A DNA stretch of 64,000 nucleotides from Sphingopyxis sp. BSN-002 (GTDB lineage: Bacteria; Pseudomonadota; Alphaproteobacteria; Sphingomonadales; Sphingomonadaceae): positions 2,312,501-2,376,500 of the forward strand of contig NZ_CP091804.1 in the NCBI RefSeq assembly GCF_022024275.1, given 5' to 3'. A model generated the notes under the pieces. It saw only the letters and a program-made list of their open reading frames with translations, searched no databases and had not been told where the DNA came from. The position numbers and the translations under genes were made by a program. Below, one piece after another: positions 1 to 8,144 of the stretch (position 1 is its first letter; each line of letters starts with the position of its first letter).

Positions 1-657
1 GGCGTCGATGCCGCCGACGGATCGAAGCTGACGGTCAATGTGCCGTCGAGTGGCCGCATCGCCGGTGGTGCGACGGTCGAACGTGCGGTCGATACCGGCT
101 TTGCTACGGGCGACCAGCTGACCTTCAACCTCCACCAGTTCGACGCGACCAACGCGCAGCGCGTTGCCGACGCGATCAACAAGGCCATGCCTGGGACTGC
201 GGTCATGCTCGACGGCGCCAGCATCGCGATCCGGGCGGGCGGTGGCGGCGACGAACGCATGCGGCTGATGTCCCGAATCGAGAATCTCGACGTAATCCGG
301 GCCGAACCGCCGGCGAAAGTAATTGTTAATGCCCGGACCGGAACGGTCGTTATCAACGGCGCGGTCCGTGTCGGTACCGCGGCGGTGTCGCAGGGCAAGC
401 TCACCGTCTCGATCAAGGAATCGCCGACCGTCGTCCAGCCCGCGCCCTTCAGTCGCGGCGAAACAGCGGTGGAACAGTCGAGCGATATCGCCGTCGACCA
501 GGAATATCGTCCGATGATCATGGTGAAACCGACTGCCTCGCTCTCCCAGCTCGTCGATGCGATCAATCGCATGGGCGTTCCTCCCGGCGACCTTGTCGCC
601 ATCCTCGAAGCGCTGAGCCAGGCCGGCGCGCTGACTGCGGAACTGGTGATCATATGA
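1..657 (+). CDS. flgI: Flagellar P-ring protein FlgI (5' end outside window)
   Basis: The reading frame is open from base 1, so the gene begins before the window; the last 218 residues are visible. FlgI forms the periplasmic P-ring around the flagellar rod. The C-terminal part matches the family, including the ending region with LVDAINRMGVPPGDLVAILEAL. The stop overlaps the start of the next gene (ATGA at 654-657), so flgI, flgJ and flgK are translationally coupled. The internal GTG at 40 is not a start. The signal peptide expected for FlgI is in the missing part. Confidence 0.93.
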   Translation, partial: GVDAADGSKLTVNVPSSGRIAGGATVERAVDTGFATGDQLTFNLHQFDATNAQRVADAINKAMPGTAVMLDGASIAIRAGGGGDERMRLMSRIENLDVIRAEPPAKVIVNARTGTVVINGAVRVGTAAVSQGKLTVSIKESPTVVQPAPFSRGETAVEQSSDIAVDQEYRPMIMVKPTASLSQLVDAINRMGVPPGDLVAILEALSQAGALTAELVII

Positions 658-965
658 CGACGCCCATTTCTTCGATCGGATCGACGACCCCGGCCCCCGC
701 GGCAGCGGGGGGCGGCGACGGCGGGCTGCGCAAGGCGGCCGAGGCCTTCGAGGCGGTGATCCTGCGCCAGCTGATGGCCTCGATGCGGCAGGCGAAGCTC
801 GGCGACGATATCTTCGGATCGAGCGCGACCGACAATTTCCGCGAGATGGCCGATGCCAAGACCGCGGACTCGATGGCCTCGCTTCGCCAGTTCGGGATCG
901 CCGACATGGTCGAGGCACAGCTTCGCGGCCGCGTCGCCGCTGCCGGCACCGGAGGCGTCCAGTGA
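654..965 (+). CDS. flgJ: FlgJ-type rod-binding protein, short form without muramidase domain
   Basis: This 103-residue protein matches only the N-terminal rod-binding half of FlgJ, with the core LRKAAEAFEAVILRQLMASM near residues 24-43. Enterobacterial FlgJ is about three times longer and has a C-terminal peptidoglycan hydrolase domain. Alphaproteobacteria commonly have this one-domain form with the hydrolase encoded elsewhere. It sits between flgI and flgK with overlaps at both ends (ATGA at 654-657, GTGA at 962-965). The role as rod chaperone or scaffold is inferred from the family and position. Confidence 0.88.
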   Translation: MTTPISSIGSTTPAPAAAGGGDGGLRKAAEAFEAVILRQLMASMRQAKLGDDIFGSSATDNFREMADAKTADSMASLRQFGIADMVEAQLRGRVAAAGTGGVQ

Positions 966-2287
966 GCGACCTTCTCAGCATCGGCTATACCGGTCTGCGC
1001 GCCTATTCGAAGGCGCTGTCGACCGTCGGCGACAATATTGCGAACGCGCAGACGCCGGGCTATGCCCGGCGCCGGCTCGAACTCGCCGAAGTCCCCGGGG
1101 GCACCAACATGGTGCTCTATCGCGGCACGACCTCGCCGGGCGGCGTCGATATCAAGGGTGTTGTGCGCTCGGTCGACCAGTGGCTGATCAACGACGCGCG
1201 CATATCGTCGGGCGATTCCGAACGCGCCGCTGCAAAGCTCGACTGGATGAACCGCGTCGAAAGCGCCCTCAGCGACGATACCAACGGCATCAAGACCGCG
1301 CTCACCAAACTATACACGACCGCCGACCAGCTGACCGCCGACCCGGCCAACCCGACGCTGCGCGCGCAGTTCCTGCAGGCGGCGAGCGACGTCGCCGCAG
1401 GCTTCCAGACCGCCGCCAGCCGGCTGTCGAGCCTTTCCGAGGGGACCGCCGCAGCGGCGACCGACGGGGTGTCGCAGTTCAACACCAATCTGAACGCGCT
1501 CGAACAGATCAACGTCGGCCTGCGCAAGGCGCGCGACGGCTCGACCAACCAGGCTGCGCTGATGGACGAACGCGACCGGTTGCTCGACCAGCTGTCGTCG
1601 CAGGCCGGCGTCAGCGCCACCTTCGACGACCATGGCGCGGTGACGCTGCGCGCGACGGGCAGCGGCGACCTGCTGGTCGGTGGCGGCGTCGTGACCCCGA
1701 TCGCGATGACGACGGCGGCCGACGGGCGTGTTTCCTACACGATCGGCGGTTCGCCCTTTCCGAATGCCACCGGCTCGCTCGCGGGCTTCGCCGAAGCGTC
1801 GAACCATATCGCCGACCAGCGCGCCGGGCTCGATACGATGGCGACGCAGTTTGCGACCCAGCTCAACACCGCCCATCAGGCGGGGGTCGACGCGAACGGC
1901 AATCCCGGACAGCCGCTCTTCACGGGTACCAGCGCGGCGACGCTGAGCGCGACCGCGCTCACGGCAAGCCAGGTCGCGGCCGCGACGCCGACTTCGACGA
2001 ACGGCAACATGCTCGCGCTGGGCGCGATGCGCGGGGCGAACGATCCCGAGGCGCAATGGTCGGGGCATCTTGCCAATCAGGCGCAGGCGACCGCGTCGGC
2101 GCGCGCGCAGGACGCGGCCGCGACCACCCGCGCCGATGGCGCCGCCGCGGCGCGCGACGCCGTGAGCGAGGTCAATCTCGACAATGAAGCCGCCGAGTTG
2201 CTGCGATTCCAGCAAGCCTATTCGGCGGCGGCGCGCACCATACAGGTGGCGCGCGAGACGATGCAGACGCTCCTGAGCTCGCTGTAG
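962..2287 (+). CDS. flgK: Flagellar hook-associated protein 1 FlgK
   Basis: FlgK (HAP1) joins the hook to the filament. The 441-residue product has the conserved N-terminal SIGYTGLRAYSKALSTVGDN region, including the NIANAQTPGYARR motif near residues 26-38 shared by rod and hook proteins. It ends with the usual coiled-coil C-terminus (EAAELLRFQQAYSAAARTIQ). It is about 100 residues shorter than the E. coli protein, mostly in the variable middle, which is usual in this group. The start is GTG at 962, overlapping the flgJ stop. Confidence 0.93.
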   Translation: MSDLLSIGYTGLRAYSKALSTVGDNIANAQTPGYARRRLELAEVPGGTNMVLYRGTTSPGGVDIKGVVRSVDQWLINDARISSGDSERAAAKLDWMNRVESALSDDTNGIKTALTKLYTTADQLTADPANPTLRAQFLQAASDVAAGFQTAASRLSSLSEGTAAAATDGVSQFNTNLNALEQINVGLRKARDGSTNQAALMDERDRLLDQLSSQAGVSATFDDHGAVTLRATGSGDLLVGGGVVTPIAMTTAADGRVSYTIGGSPFPNATGSLAGFAEASNHIADQRAGLDTMATQFATQLNTAHQAGVDANGNPGQPLFTGTSAATLSATALTASQVAAATPTSTNGNMLALGAMRGANDPEAQWSGHLANQAQATASARAQDAAATTRADGAAAARDAVSEVNLDNEAAELLRFQQAYSAAARTIQVARETMQTLLSSL

Positions 2288-2300
2288 GAAAGGCCGGACG

Positions 2301-3131
2301 ATGATCAACGCCGTAGGCAATCGCATGACGCGCGAAATTGCGCGCCAGTCGAAACTCGCCGACGCTCTCGAGCGCACGCAGATCCAGATTTCCACCGGCA
2401 AGCGCCTTCAGCGCATGTCGGACGATCCGGTCGCCGCGCGCCGCATCGCGACGATCGGTACCACGCAGGCGAGCATGACGACCTGGCAGGCGAACATAAA
2501 GACGGCGCAGGCGCAGGTGGCGCAGGCAAGCGGCGTGCTCGGTTCGACGAGCGACCTGCTCGCGCGCGCCAGCGAACTCGCGCTGTCGGCGGCGAACGGG
2601 ACGATGAACCCGGCCGATCGCGCGACGATCGCGGCCGAACTCAACGCCATTGCCGACGAGATCGACGGCCTTGCCGCGACGCGCGATTCGAACGGCGAGC
2701 CGCTGTTCGCCACCGGCGTCGCGCGGGTCGTCCGCTTCGATTCGGATGTCAGTTTTGCCCCGGTGCAGTCGGCCGCGGCCGCCTTTGTGATCGGCGGCAA
2801 CGCGCTGACGACCAGCCTTCGCGACGCCGCCACCGCGGTCGCTGCAAGCGACGCGACGGGAATCGGCGCGGCGATGACCGGCATTACCGCCGCGGTGGCG
2901 CATGTCGCAGACCAGAATGCCTCGCTGGGCCTCTCGGCTGGCCGGCTCGAACGCATCGGCGACGGGCTTTCGGCGCGCGGAATCGAGGTCGCCGACGAAC
3001 GCAAGTCGATCGAGGATACCGATCTGGAGACCGCGATCGCGCTCCTGAATGCGCAGGACCTGACCCTGGGCGCCGCCCAGGCGGCCTTTGCCAAGATCAA
3101 CCGGCAGACTTTGTTCGATCTTTTGAACTGA
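2301..3131 (+). CDS. flgL: Flagellar hook-associated protein 3 FlgL
   Basis: FlgL (HAP3) is the second hook-filament junction protein. The 276 residues show flagellin-like ends: an N-terminal helix with RTQIQISTGKRLQRMSDDP (residues about 25-43) and a C-terminal helix with the IEDTDLETAIALLNAQDLTL motif. It lies 13 bases after flgK with an AG-rich ribosome site (GGAAAGG) before ATG 2301. It is the last gene of the visible flgI-flgL run. The 90-base gap to motA has no convincing terminator, so the transcript may continue. Confidence 0.92.
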   Translation: MINAVGNRMTREIARQSKLADALERTQIQISTGKRLQRMSDDPVAARRIATIGTTQASMTTWQANIKTAQAQVAQASGVLGSTSDLLARASELALSAANGTMNPADRATIAAELNAIADEIDGLAATRDSNGEPLFATGVARVVRFDSDVSFAPVQSAAAAFVIGGNALTTSLRDAATAVAASDATGIGAAMTGITAAVAHVADQNASLGLSAGRLERIGDGLSARGIEVADERKSIEDTDLETAIALLNAQDLTLGAAQAAFAKINRQTLFDLLN

Positions 3132-3221
3132 GCGGCCTCAATTTCTGCCGTCTGCTGCCGTTAAGCATAATGATGTCCTGATTTTTCCGGGGTCCGACCC
3201 CCCGATTGGAGTGGCCTGCGC

Positions 3222-4085
3222 ATGTTTCCCGTAATCGGCATTGTCGTCCTGATCCTGCTGGTGTTCGGGGGTTTCGCGCTGACCGGCGGTAACCTCGAGC
3301 CCGTCCTCCACGCGCTGCCCCACGAGATGCTGATCATCGGCGGCGCCGCGATCGGTTCGCTGATCATCGGCAATTCGGGCGCCGACCTGAAGGCGCTCGG
3401 CGGCGGACTGGGGAAGGTCTTCAAGGGGCCAGCCTACAAGAAGCAGGACTATCTCGATTGCATCCTGCTCGTCTCGACGCTGATGAAAATGATGCGGACC
3501 GACGGCCCCGTCGCGGTCGAGCCGCATATCGAGGATCCGAAAAGCTCGCCGATCTTCCAGCAATATCCCAAGCTTCTGAAGGACGACACGCTCGTCCACC
3601 TGATCTGCGATACGCTGCGCCTCGTCGTCGTGTCGTCGGGCACGCTCGATCCGCACGCGGTCGAGGATGTCATGGACAATGCGCTGAAGAACCATCGCCA
3701 TCATGCGATCAAACCCGCCGACGGGCTGCAAAGCCTTGCCGACGCGCTGCCCGCGCTCGGGATCGTCGCCGCGGTGCTCGGCGTCGTGAAGACGATGGGC
3801 TCGATCGACAAGCCGCCCGAGATCCTGGGCGCGATGATCGGTTCGGCGCTCGTCGGTACCTTCCTCGGCGTGTTGCTCGCGTATGGCCTCGTCGGTCCGT
3901 TCGCGGCGCGGGCGAAGACGGTGATCGAAAGCGATGCCGCCATCTATCATACGGTCAAGCAGCTGATCGTCGCCTCGCTTCACGGCCATCCGCAGCCGCT
4001 GGTGATCGAGGCGGCCCGCTCGGGCGTCGACCATCACAACCAGCCGAGCTTCGCGGAAGTCTTCGACGGGATGCGGGGCCGCTAA
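3222..4085 (+). CDS. motA: Flagellar motor stator protein MotA
   Basis: MotA is the four-helix inner-membrane half of the proton-driven stator. The 287-residue product starts with two hydrophobic helices (residues about 3-20 and 35-50). A large cytoplasmic loop follows, then two further helices carrying the conserved LPALGIVAAVLGVVKTMG and GTFLGVLLAYGLVGP segments. The stop (TAA 4083-4085) directly abuts the motB ATG, the classic motAB arrangement for 4:2 stator assembly. An SD-like GGAG stands about 10 bases before ATG 3222. Confidence 0.95.
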   Translation: MFPVIGIVVLILLVFGGFALTGGNLEPVLHALPHEMLIIGGAAIGSLIIGNSGADLKALGGGLGKVFKGPAYKKQDYLDCILLVSTLMKMMRTDGPVAVEPHIEDPKSSPIFQQYPKLLKDDTLVHLICDTLRLVVVSSGTLDPHAVEDVMDNALKNHRHHAIKPADGLQSLADALPALGIVAAVLGVVKTMGSIDKPPEILGAMIGSALVGTFLGVLLAYGLVGPFAARAKTVIESDAAIYHTVKQLIVASLHGHPQPLVIEAARSGVDHHNQPSFAEVFDGMRGR

Positions 4086-4934
4086 ATGGCCGCGCGTCCC
4101 AACATGGTGCGGCCGATCATCGTCAAGAAGGTGATCGAGGAAGCGCATGGCGGCCATCACGGCGGCGCCTGGAAGGTCGCCTATGCCGACTTCGTGACCG
4201 CGATGATGGCTTTCTTCCTGCTGATGTGGCTGCTCGGCGCGACGACCGAGAAGCAGCGCAAGGCGCTCGCCGACTATTTCGCGCCGACCATCGTCAAGAC
4301 CAAGGAGGGGAGCGCCGGTTCGAACGGCCTGTTCGGCGGCGATTCGATCGTGTCTGCCGACGACTATCCGCACCGCGCCGGCCAGACCGGGACGCGATCG
4401 ATCACGATTCCGAAGGACGCCGTCGGCGGCCCCAAGGAAGCGGCCGGGCGCGAACGCCAGAAGGAAAAATTCGCACAGGTCGCCAAATCCATGATGGACC
4501 GCGTCCAGAAGAAGGGCGACCTCAAGCGGCTCGCACGCAACCTGCGCTTCACCGTCACCACCGAGGGCATGCGGATCGACGTCGTCGACGACGCCGACTT
4601 CTCGATGTTCGTGATCGGGACCAGCCAGCTGACGCCGGCGGGCGCAAAGCTGTTCAGCGAGATCGCGAAGCCGATCGCGGAAACCCCGAACCAGGTCATG
4701 ATTCGCGGCCATACCGATGCAGCGCCCTGGTCGGCGAAGGCCGGGATGAACAACTGGCGGCTTTCGGTCGACCGGGCCGAGGTCGTTCGCAACTTCCTTG
4801 AGTATCGCGGGGTCGCCGGAAACCGGTACGCGCGCATCGAGGGAGTGGCCGATCGCGAGCCCTATAATCCCTCGGATCGATTCGATCCGCGCAATCGCCG
4901 CATCTCGATCACGCTCGGCTGGCGCACCGATTAA
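4086..4934 (+). CDS. motB: Flagellar motor stator protein MotB
   Basis: MotB carries the proton path and anchors the stator to peptidoglycan. The 282-residue protein has the N-terminal cytoplasmic KKVIEEAHGGHHGGAWKVAY motif. One transmembrane helix follows, with the proton-binding aspartate at about residue 35 (YADFVTAMMAFFLLMWLLG). The C-terminal OmpA-type domain contains RGHTDAAPW and NWRLSVDRAEVVR. It follows motA with no gap. The gene ends just before the duplicated palindromes of the next regulatory region. Confidence 0.95.
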   Translation: MAARPNMVRPIIVKKVIEEAHGGHHGGAWKVAYADFVTAMMAFFLLMWLLGATTEKQRKALADYFAPTIVKTKEGSAGSNGLFGGDSIVSADDYPHRAGQTGTRSITIPKDAVGGPKEAAGRERQKEKFAQVAKSMMDRVQKKGDLKRLARNLRFTVTTEGMRIDVVDDADFSMFVIGTSQLTPAGAKLFSEIAKPIAETPNQVMIRGHTDAAPWSAKAGMNNWRLSVDRAEVVRNFLEYRGVAGNRYARIEGVADREPYNPSDRFDPRNRRISITLGWRTD

Positions 4935-4939
4935 TCACA

Positions 4940-5010
4940 ATTATTGCCAATCTGGCAGCATTGAAAATCCTCAACGGCGCAATCGCGACGCTATTACTGC
5001 CAATCTGGCA
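4940..5010 (+). promoter_or_regulatory. Tandem palindromes TGCCAATCTGGCA, likely activator or operator sites
   Basis: Two exact copies of TGCCAATCTGGCA (arms TGCCA/TGGCA, 3-base centre) lie at 4945-4957 and 4998-5010. The preceding five bases also match except for one (ATTAT and ATTAC). The copies start 53 bases apart, close to five helical turns, so they face the same side of the DNA. They end 164 and 111 bases before ATG 5122 of the sigma-54 activator gene. Binding by that activator itself, as enhancer or autorepressor site, is an inference. Confidence 0.6.
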
Positions 5011-5121
5011 ATAACCCTTTGTTTTCAAAGGCTTGTGTCGGCTTGGATAAGGTTTCGTTTACCATTTTCCTCAATCTCTGTCCTCATCGAAGGCGCCATG
5101 GGGGGCGCGGTGGAGACGAAC

Positions 5122-6186
5122 ATGACTGTGGTGGGGCAGAACAAGGATCAGGCGGCGCTCGAGGCGCTGATCATCGGGCACAGCCCGGCGGTGGTCCGTT
5201 TGCGCGAAATGATCCAGCGGGTCGCCCGCTCGAACGCTTCGGTCATGCTGTGCGGCCCTTCGGGGTCGGGCAAGGAGCTCGTCGCCCGCGCCATTCACGA
5301 CGAAGGCGTCCGTTCAGGCAAGCCCTTCTCGGCCATCAACTGCGGAGCCATCCCCGGCGAACTCATCGAATCCGAACTTTTCGGGCATGAAAAGGGCAGC
5401 TTCACCGGCGCCCACGCCCGCCGTATCGGCCATTTCGAAGCGAGCGAAGGCGGCACGCTCTTCCTCGACGAAATCGGCGACATGCGATTCGACATGCAGG
5501 TCAAGCTTCTCCGCGTGCTCGAAGACCGGACGATCGTCCGCGTCGGCAGCAGCGAAGTGAAGAGCGTCGACATCCGCGTCATCTCGGCAACGCATCAGGA
5601 TCTGGGTACCGCGATCGCCGATGGCCGTTTCCGCGAGGACCTGTTCTTCCGTCTCGGCGTCGTCGTGATCCAGGTCCCGAGCCTTGCGGACCGTGTCGAG
5701 GACATTCCCGCACTGATCCGTCATTTCCAGCGCCAGATGCCCGCCGACGCCAAATGCCGCTATGACAATGCCGCGATGGCGATCCTCATGCAGCACGGCT
5801 GGCCGGGCAACGTCCGCGAGCTTCGTAACTTCGTCGAACGCGCCAGCGTTCTGCACAGCGGCGAGACGCTTGGCGCCGAGGACGTCCTGATGCTCCTGAA
5901 CCCCACCGCAGCGCTGGCGCCGCGTCCGGCTGGCCCCACCAGCCCGGCCGCGGTGCCCGCCAGCGACGACGACCAGCCCGCAGCGCCCGCTTTCGCGAAG
6001 GCGCCGGCACCCGGCCGTCCGATCGATCTCAAGCGCGAGATCGAGACGATCGAACTCGAACAGATCCACAATGCGCTCGACCTGGCCGACGGGATCATCT
6101 CCGAAGCCGCGCGTCTGCTCACGCTGAAGCGGACGACGCTGATCGAGAAAATGCGCAAGTACGGAGTTCAGCAGCAGGCAGCCTGA
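5122..6186 (+). CDS. Sigma-54-dependent flagellar transcriptional activator, FleQ/FlbD-like, without receiver domain
   Basis: The product (354 residues) is an enhancer-binding protein that uses ATP to open sigma-54 promoters. The AAA+ domain starts almost at once (IIGHSPAVVRLREMIQ), with Walker A GPSGSGKE, a GSFTGA loop in place of the usual GAFTGA, Walker B GGTLFLDEIGDM and a WPGNVRELRN sensor II segment. A proline-rich linker leads to a C-terminal Fis-type helix-turn-helix (EAARLLTLKRTTLIEKMRKY). No N-terminal receiver or PAS domain is present. ATG 5122 is preferred because GGAGA lies five bases upstream; ATG 5098 in the same frame is an alternative. Its place between motB and the fli cluster, plus a perfect sigma-54 site before fliE, points to flagellar control. 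Confidence 0.85.
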   Translation: MTVVGQNKDQAALEALIIGHSPAVVRLREMIQRVARSNASVMLCGPSGSGKELVARAIHDEGVRSGKPFSAINCGAIPGELIESELFGHEKGSFTGAHARRIGHFEASEGGTLFLDEIGDMRFDMQVKLLRVLEDRTIVRVGSSEVKSVDIRVISATHQDLGTAIADGRFREDLFFRLGVVVIQVPSLADRVEDIPALIRHFQRQMPADAKCRYDNAAMAILMQHGWPGNVRELRNFVERASVLHSGETLGAEDVLMLLNPTAALAPRPAGPTSPAAVPASDDDQPAAPAFAKAPAPGRPIDLKREIETIELEQIHNALDLADGIISEAARLLTLKRTTLIEKMRKYGVQQQAA

Positions 6187-6217
6187 TAACTACCCCACCA
6201 GTTTCGGCGCCGCTGAA

Positions 6218-6289
6218 TCGGCACCGGTCGCACCTTTCCCTCTGCCGCCTGTCCCCACTTGGCGGCCGCAGGGAAGCGGCCGGTGCCGA
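6218..6289. terminator. Large nested stem-loop between convergent genes, probable two-way terminator
   Basis: The 126-base gap between the activator (+) and fliS (-) holds a nested inverted repeat. The outer arms TCGGCACCGG (6218-6227) and CCGGTGCCGA (6280-6289) pair perfectly. Inside them TTCCCT pairs with AGGGAA and GCCGCC with GGCGGC. There is no long T-run on either side, so termination is inferred from the position between convergent stops. Confidence 0.5.
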
Positions 6290-6312
6290 ACCCCTTTCAG
6301 GATCATGGAATA

Positions 6313-6717
6313 TTACTGGCGCAGCTGGCGCCAGGCCGAGCTGACGGTGACGATGCCGCCGAGCAGCTCGTCGAGATCGTCGGCATCGTTCGCCGCGACC
6401 GCGTCGTCGAGCTTGCGGCGCATGCTGCGATAGACGCGCGAAAGCGCGACCGCGACGTCGCCGCCCTTGTCATGATCGAGCCCGACGTCGAGCCCGATCA
6501 GGATCGCGCGCGCGCGGTGGGCGGGTTCGGTCGCGGAAACGCGTTGGCCCTGACGCACCATCGACACGAGCACGCCTACTGCCGTTTCCAGCTCGTCATA
6601 GAGCATGGTGACGAGCTCGATCGGGTCGGACGCGACCGCCCGGCTTTCGCTCTGCATGCGTCGGTAAAGTCCGGCGGCGCGGACGGTGGATGCGGTTGCG
6701 GGCACGGTCGTGATCAT
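6313..6717 (-). CDS. fliS: Flagellin export chaperone FliS
   Basis: FliS binds the flagellin C-terminus and stops it polymerising in the cytoplasm. The 134-residue helical protein has the family pattern YRRMQSESRAVASDPIELVTMLYDELE near its N-terminus. The chosen ATG at 6717 overlaps the fliD stop by one base (TGATG), the usual fliD-fliS coupling; an upstream in-frame start at 6738 would lie inside fliD. The gene ends the - strand flagellar run and faces the activator gene across a large stem-loop. Confidence 0.88.
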   Translation of the reverse strand: MITTVPATASTVRAAGLYRRMQSESRAVASDPIELVTMLYDELETAVGVLVSMVRQGQRVSATEPAHRARAILIGLDVGLDHDKGGDVAVALSRVYRSMRRKLDDAVAANDADDLDELLGGIVTVSSAWRQLRQ

Positions 6718-8084
6718 CAGTCGTCCGATTTCGTCCACATCTTGATCTGTTGTTCAAGATAGGCCTGCGTTGCCTTGAAGGCGTTCAGCTTGACGTCGAG
6801 CGCGGCATATTGCTTCTCGAGCCGCGCCTTGTAGGCGGCTTCGCGTTCCTCGACCTTGCTCAGCTGGTCGGCGAGCGACTTGTCCTTGTCGGTCAGCGAC
6901 TTTTCGACCCGGCCGATCACGCCGTCGCTCGCGATCGCCTTGTCGCGGATTGCGTCGAGGACGCCGGCGATGCCGGGATCGCTGATCTCGTTATGGGTGC
7001 CGTCGCGCAGCGGATTGAACAGGCCCTCGACCGCGCCGGCGTCGGTTTCGAGCATCTTGTCGAGTTTGGTCTTGTCGAGCGTCAGCGTCCCGTCCTTGGC
7101 GGTCGAGATACCGATGTCGGACAGCTTGCTGATGCTTCCGTGGCTGGTCAGCACCTTGTTCACGAGCCCCTGAAGCTGGGTTTCAAGTTCGCGGAGACCC
7201 GTGGTGACGCCTGAAAGCTTCGATGCGGCCTGCAGGCTCTTCTTCAGCTGGTTATAGACGTCGACGAAGTCGCCGACCGTCTGCTTGATCATGTCGAGCG
7301 GACGGTTCGCGCCAAGGTCGACGGGCTGGCCGGGGGCGGCCTTCTTGAGCGTCAGCGAAACGCCGGGCACGACGTCGTCGATCGTGTTGCCGGGACGGCT
7401 GAACGCGACGCCGTCGATCGTGAACTCGGCATTGGCGGCGCTCTGGCCGACCGACAGTCCGCCATTGGTTGCAAAGGCGGAAAGGCCCGGATCCGCGCCG
7501 GCATCGGCCGTCAGCGTGAAGGCATTGTCGGCGCCGGTCGCGCCTTTCAGGATCAGGCGGCTGCCGCCCTGATCGGCAATGATCGTCGCGGTGACGCCCG
7601 CGCCGCTCGCGTTGATCGCGGTGGCAAGCCCTTCGAGGCTGTTGTTGGTGCTGCCGACGGTGATCGTCTTCTGGACGCCGCCCACGGTCAGCGTCATCGC
7701 CCCGGTCCCGATCGCGGCGGTCTTGTCGGCGACGACGCCCGAATAGCTGCTCTGCGCCCGCGCGAGGCTGTTGACGACGATCGTCGCGGCGAACTTGTCG
7801 GCCTGGAGCCCCGCCCGCGCGGTGGCGCTGAGGACGCTCTCGTCCGATACGGTCGCCTTGCTGCGCAGCGACCCGTCGGCGATCATCTGCTCGAGCGAAT
7901 CCGCGAAACCGACGAGGTCCGACCGTGCCTGCGCGACGGCGCTGATCCGCGCCGAGTTTGCGGTGGCGAGGCCGCTGAGACGCGCGACCTTGGGATCGCG
8001 CGACGCGGCCGCGAGGTCGGTGACGAGCTGCTTGACGTCGATTCCCGAACCGGCACCGAGCGAAGACGCAATGGACGTGAGCAT
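6717..8084 (-). CDS. fliD: Flagellar filament capping protein FliD
   Basis: FliD (HAP2) caps the growing filament and guides flagellin insertion. The 455 residues open with a typical SSLGAGSGIDVKQLVTDLAAASR region. The N-terminal and C-terminal coiled-coil domains of the family surround a variable beta-rich middle. An SD-like AAGGA lies before ATG 8084. It is separated from flhB by about 60 bases containing a hairpin, so it may have its own promoter or be read through from the fli operon. fliS follows with a one-base overlap. Confidence 0.92.
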   Translation of the reverse strand: MLTSIASSLGAGSGIDVKQLVTDLAAASRDPKVARLSGLATANSARISAVAQARSDLVGFADSLEQMIADGSLRSKATVSDESVLSATARAGLQADKFAATIVVNSLARAQSSYSGVVADKTAAIGTGAMTLTVGGVQKTITVGSTNNSLEGLATAINASGAGVTATIIADQGGSRLILKGATGADNAFTLTADAGADPGLSAFATNGGLSVGQSAANAEFTIDGVAFSRPGNTIDDVVPGVSLTLKKAAPGQPVDLGANRPLDMIKQTVGDFVDVYNQLKKSLQAASKLSGVTTGLRELETQLQGLVNKVLTSHGSISKLSDIGISTAKDGTLTLDKTKLDKMLETDAGAVEGLFNPLRDGTHNEISDPGIAGVLDAIRDKAIASDGVIGRVEKSLTDKDKSLADQLSKVEEREAAYKARLEKQYAALDVKLNAFKATQAYLEQQIKMWTKSDD

Positions 8085-8112
8085 GACAGAATATCCTTCG
8101 GACCTCTTAACG

Positions 8113-8128
8113 GCCCCCTTTTCGGGGC
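8113..8128 (-). other. Small hairpin in the flhB-fliD gap
   Basis: GCCCC (8113-8117) and GGGGC (8124-8128) form a five-pair stem with a six-base loop between the flhB stop and the fliD start. On the transcribed - strand it is followed by GTTAAG rather than a T-run, so it is a poor intrinsic terminator. It could instead be a processing or attenuation hairpin that separates early export genes from late filament genes. Confidence 0.3.
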
Positions 8129-8144
8129 TTTAAGCGCCGAGGGA

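Noticed and set aside
3186-3206. GGGGTCCGACCCC hairpin before motA as a terminator of the flg genes
   Set aside because: The stem is short with a three-base loop and no T-run follows on either strand.
4998-5020. CTGGCA...TTTG after the second palindrome as a sigma-54 promoter
   Set aside because: The spacing between the GG and the following TTTG is wrong by one to two bases and the GC of the -12 element is missing.
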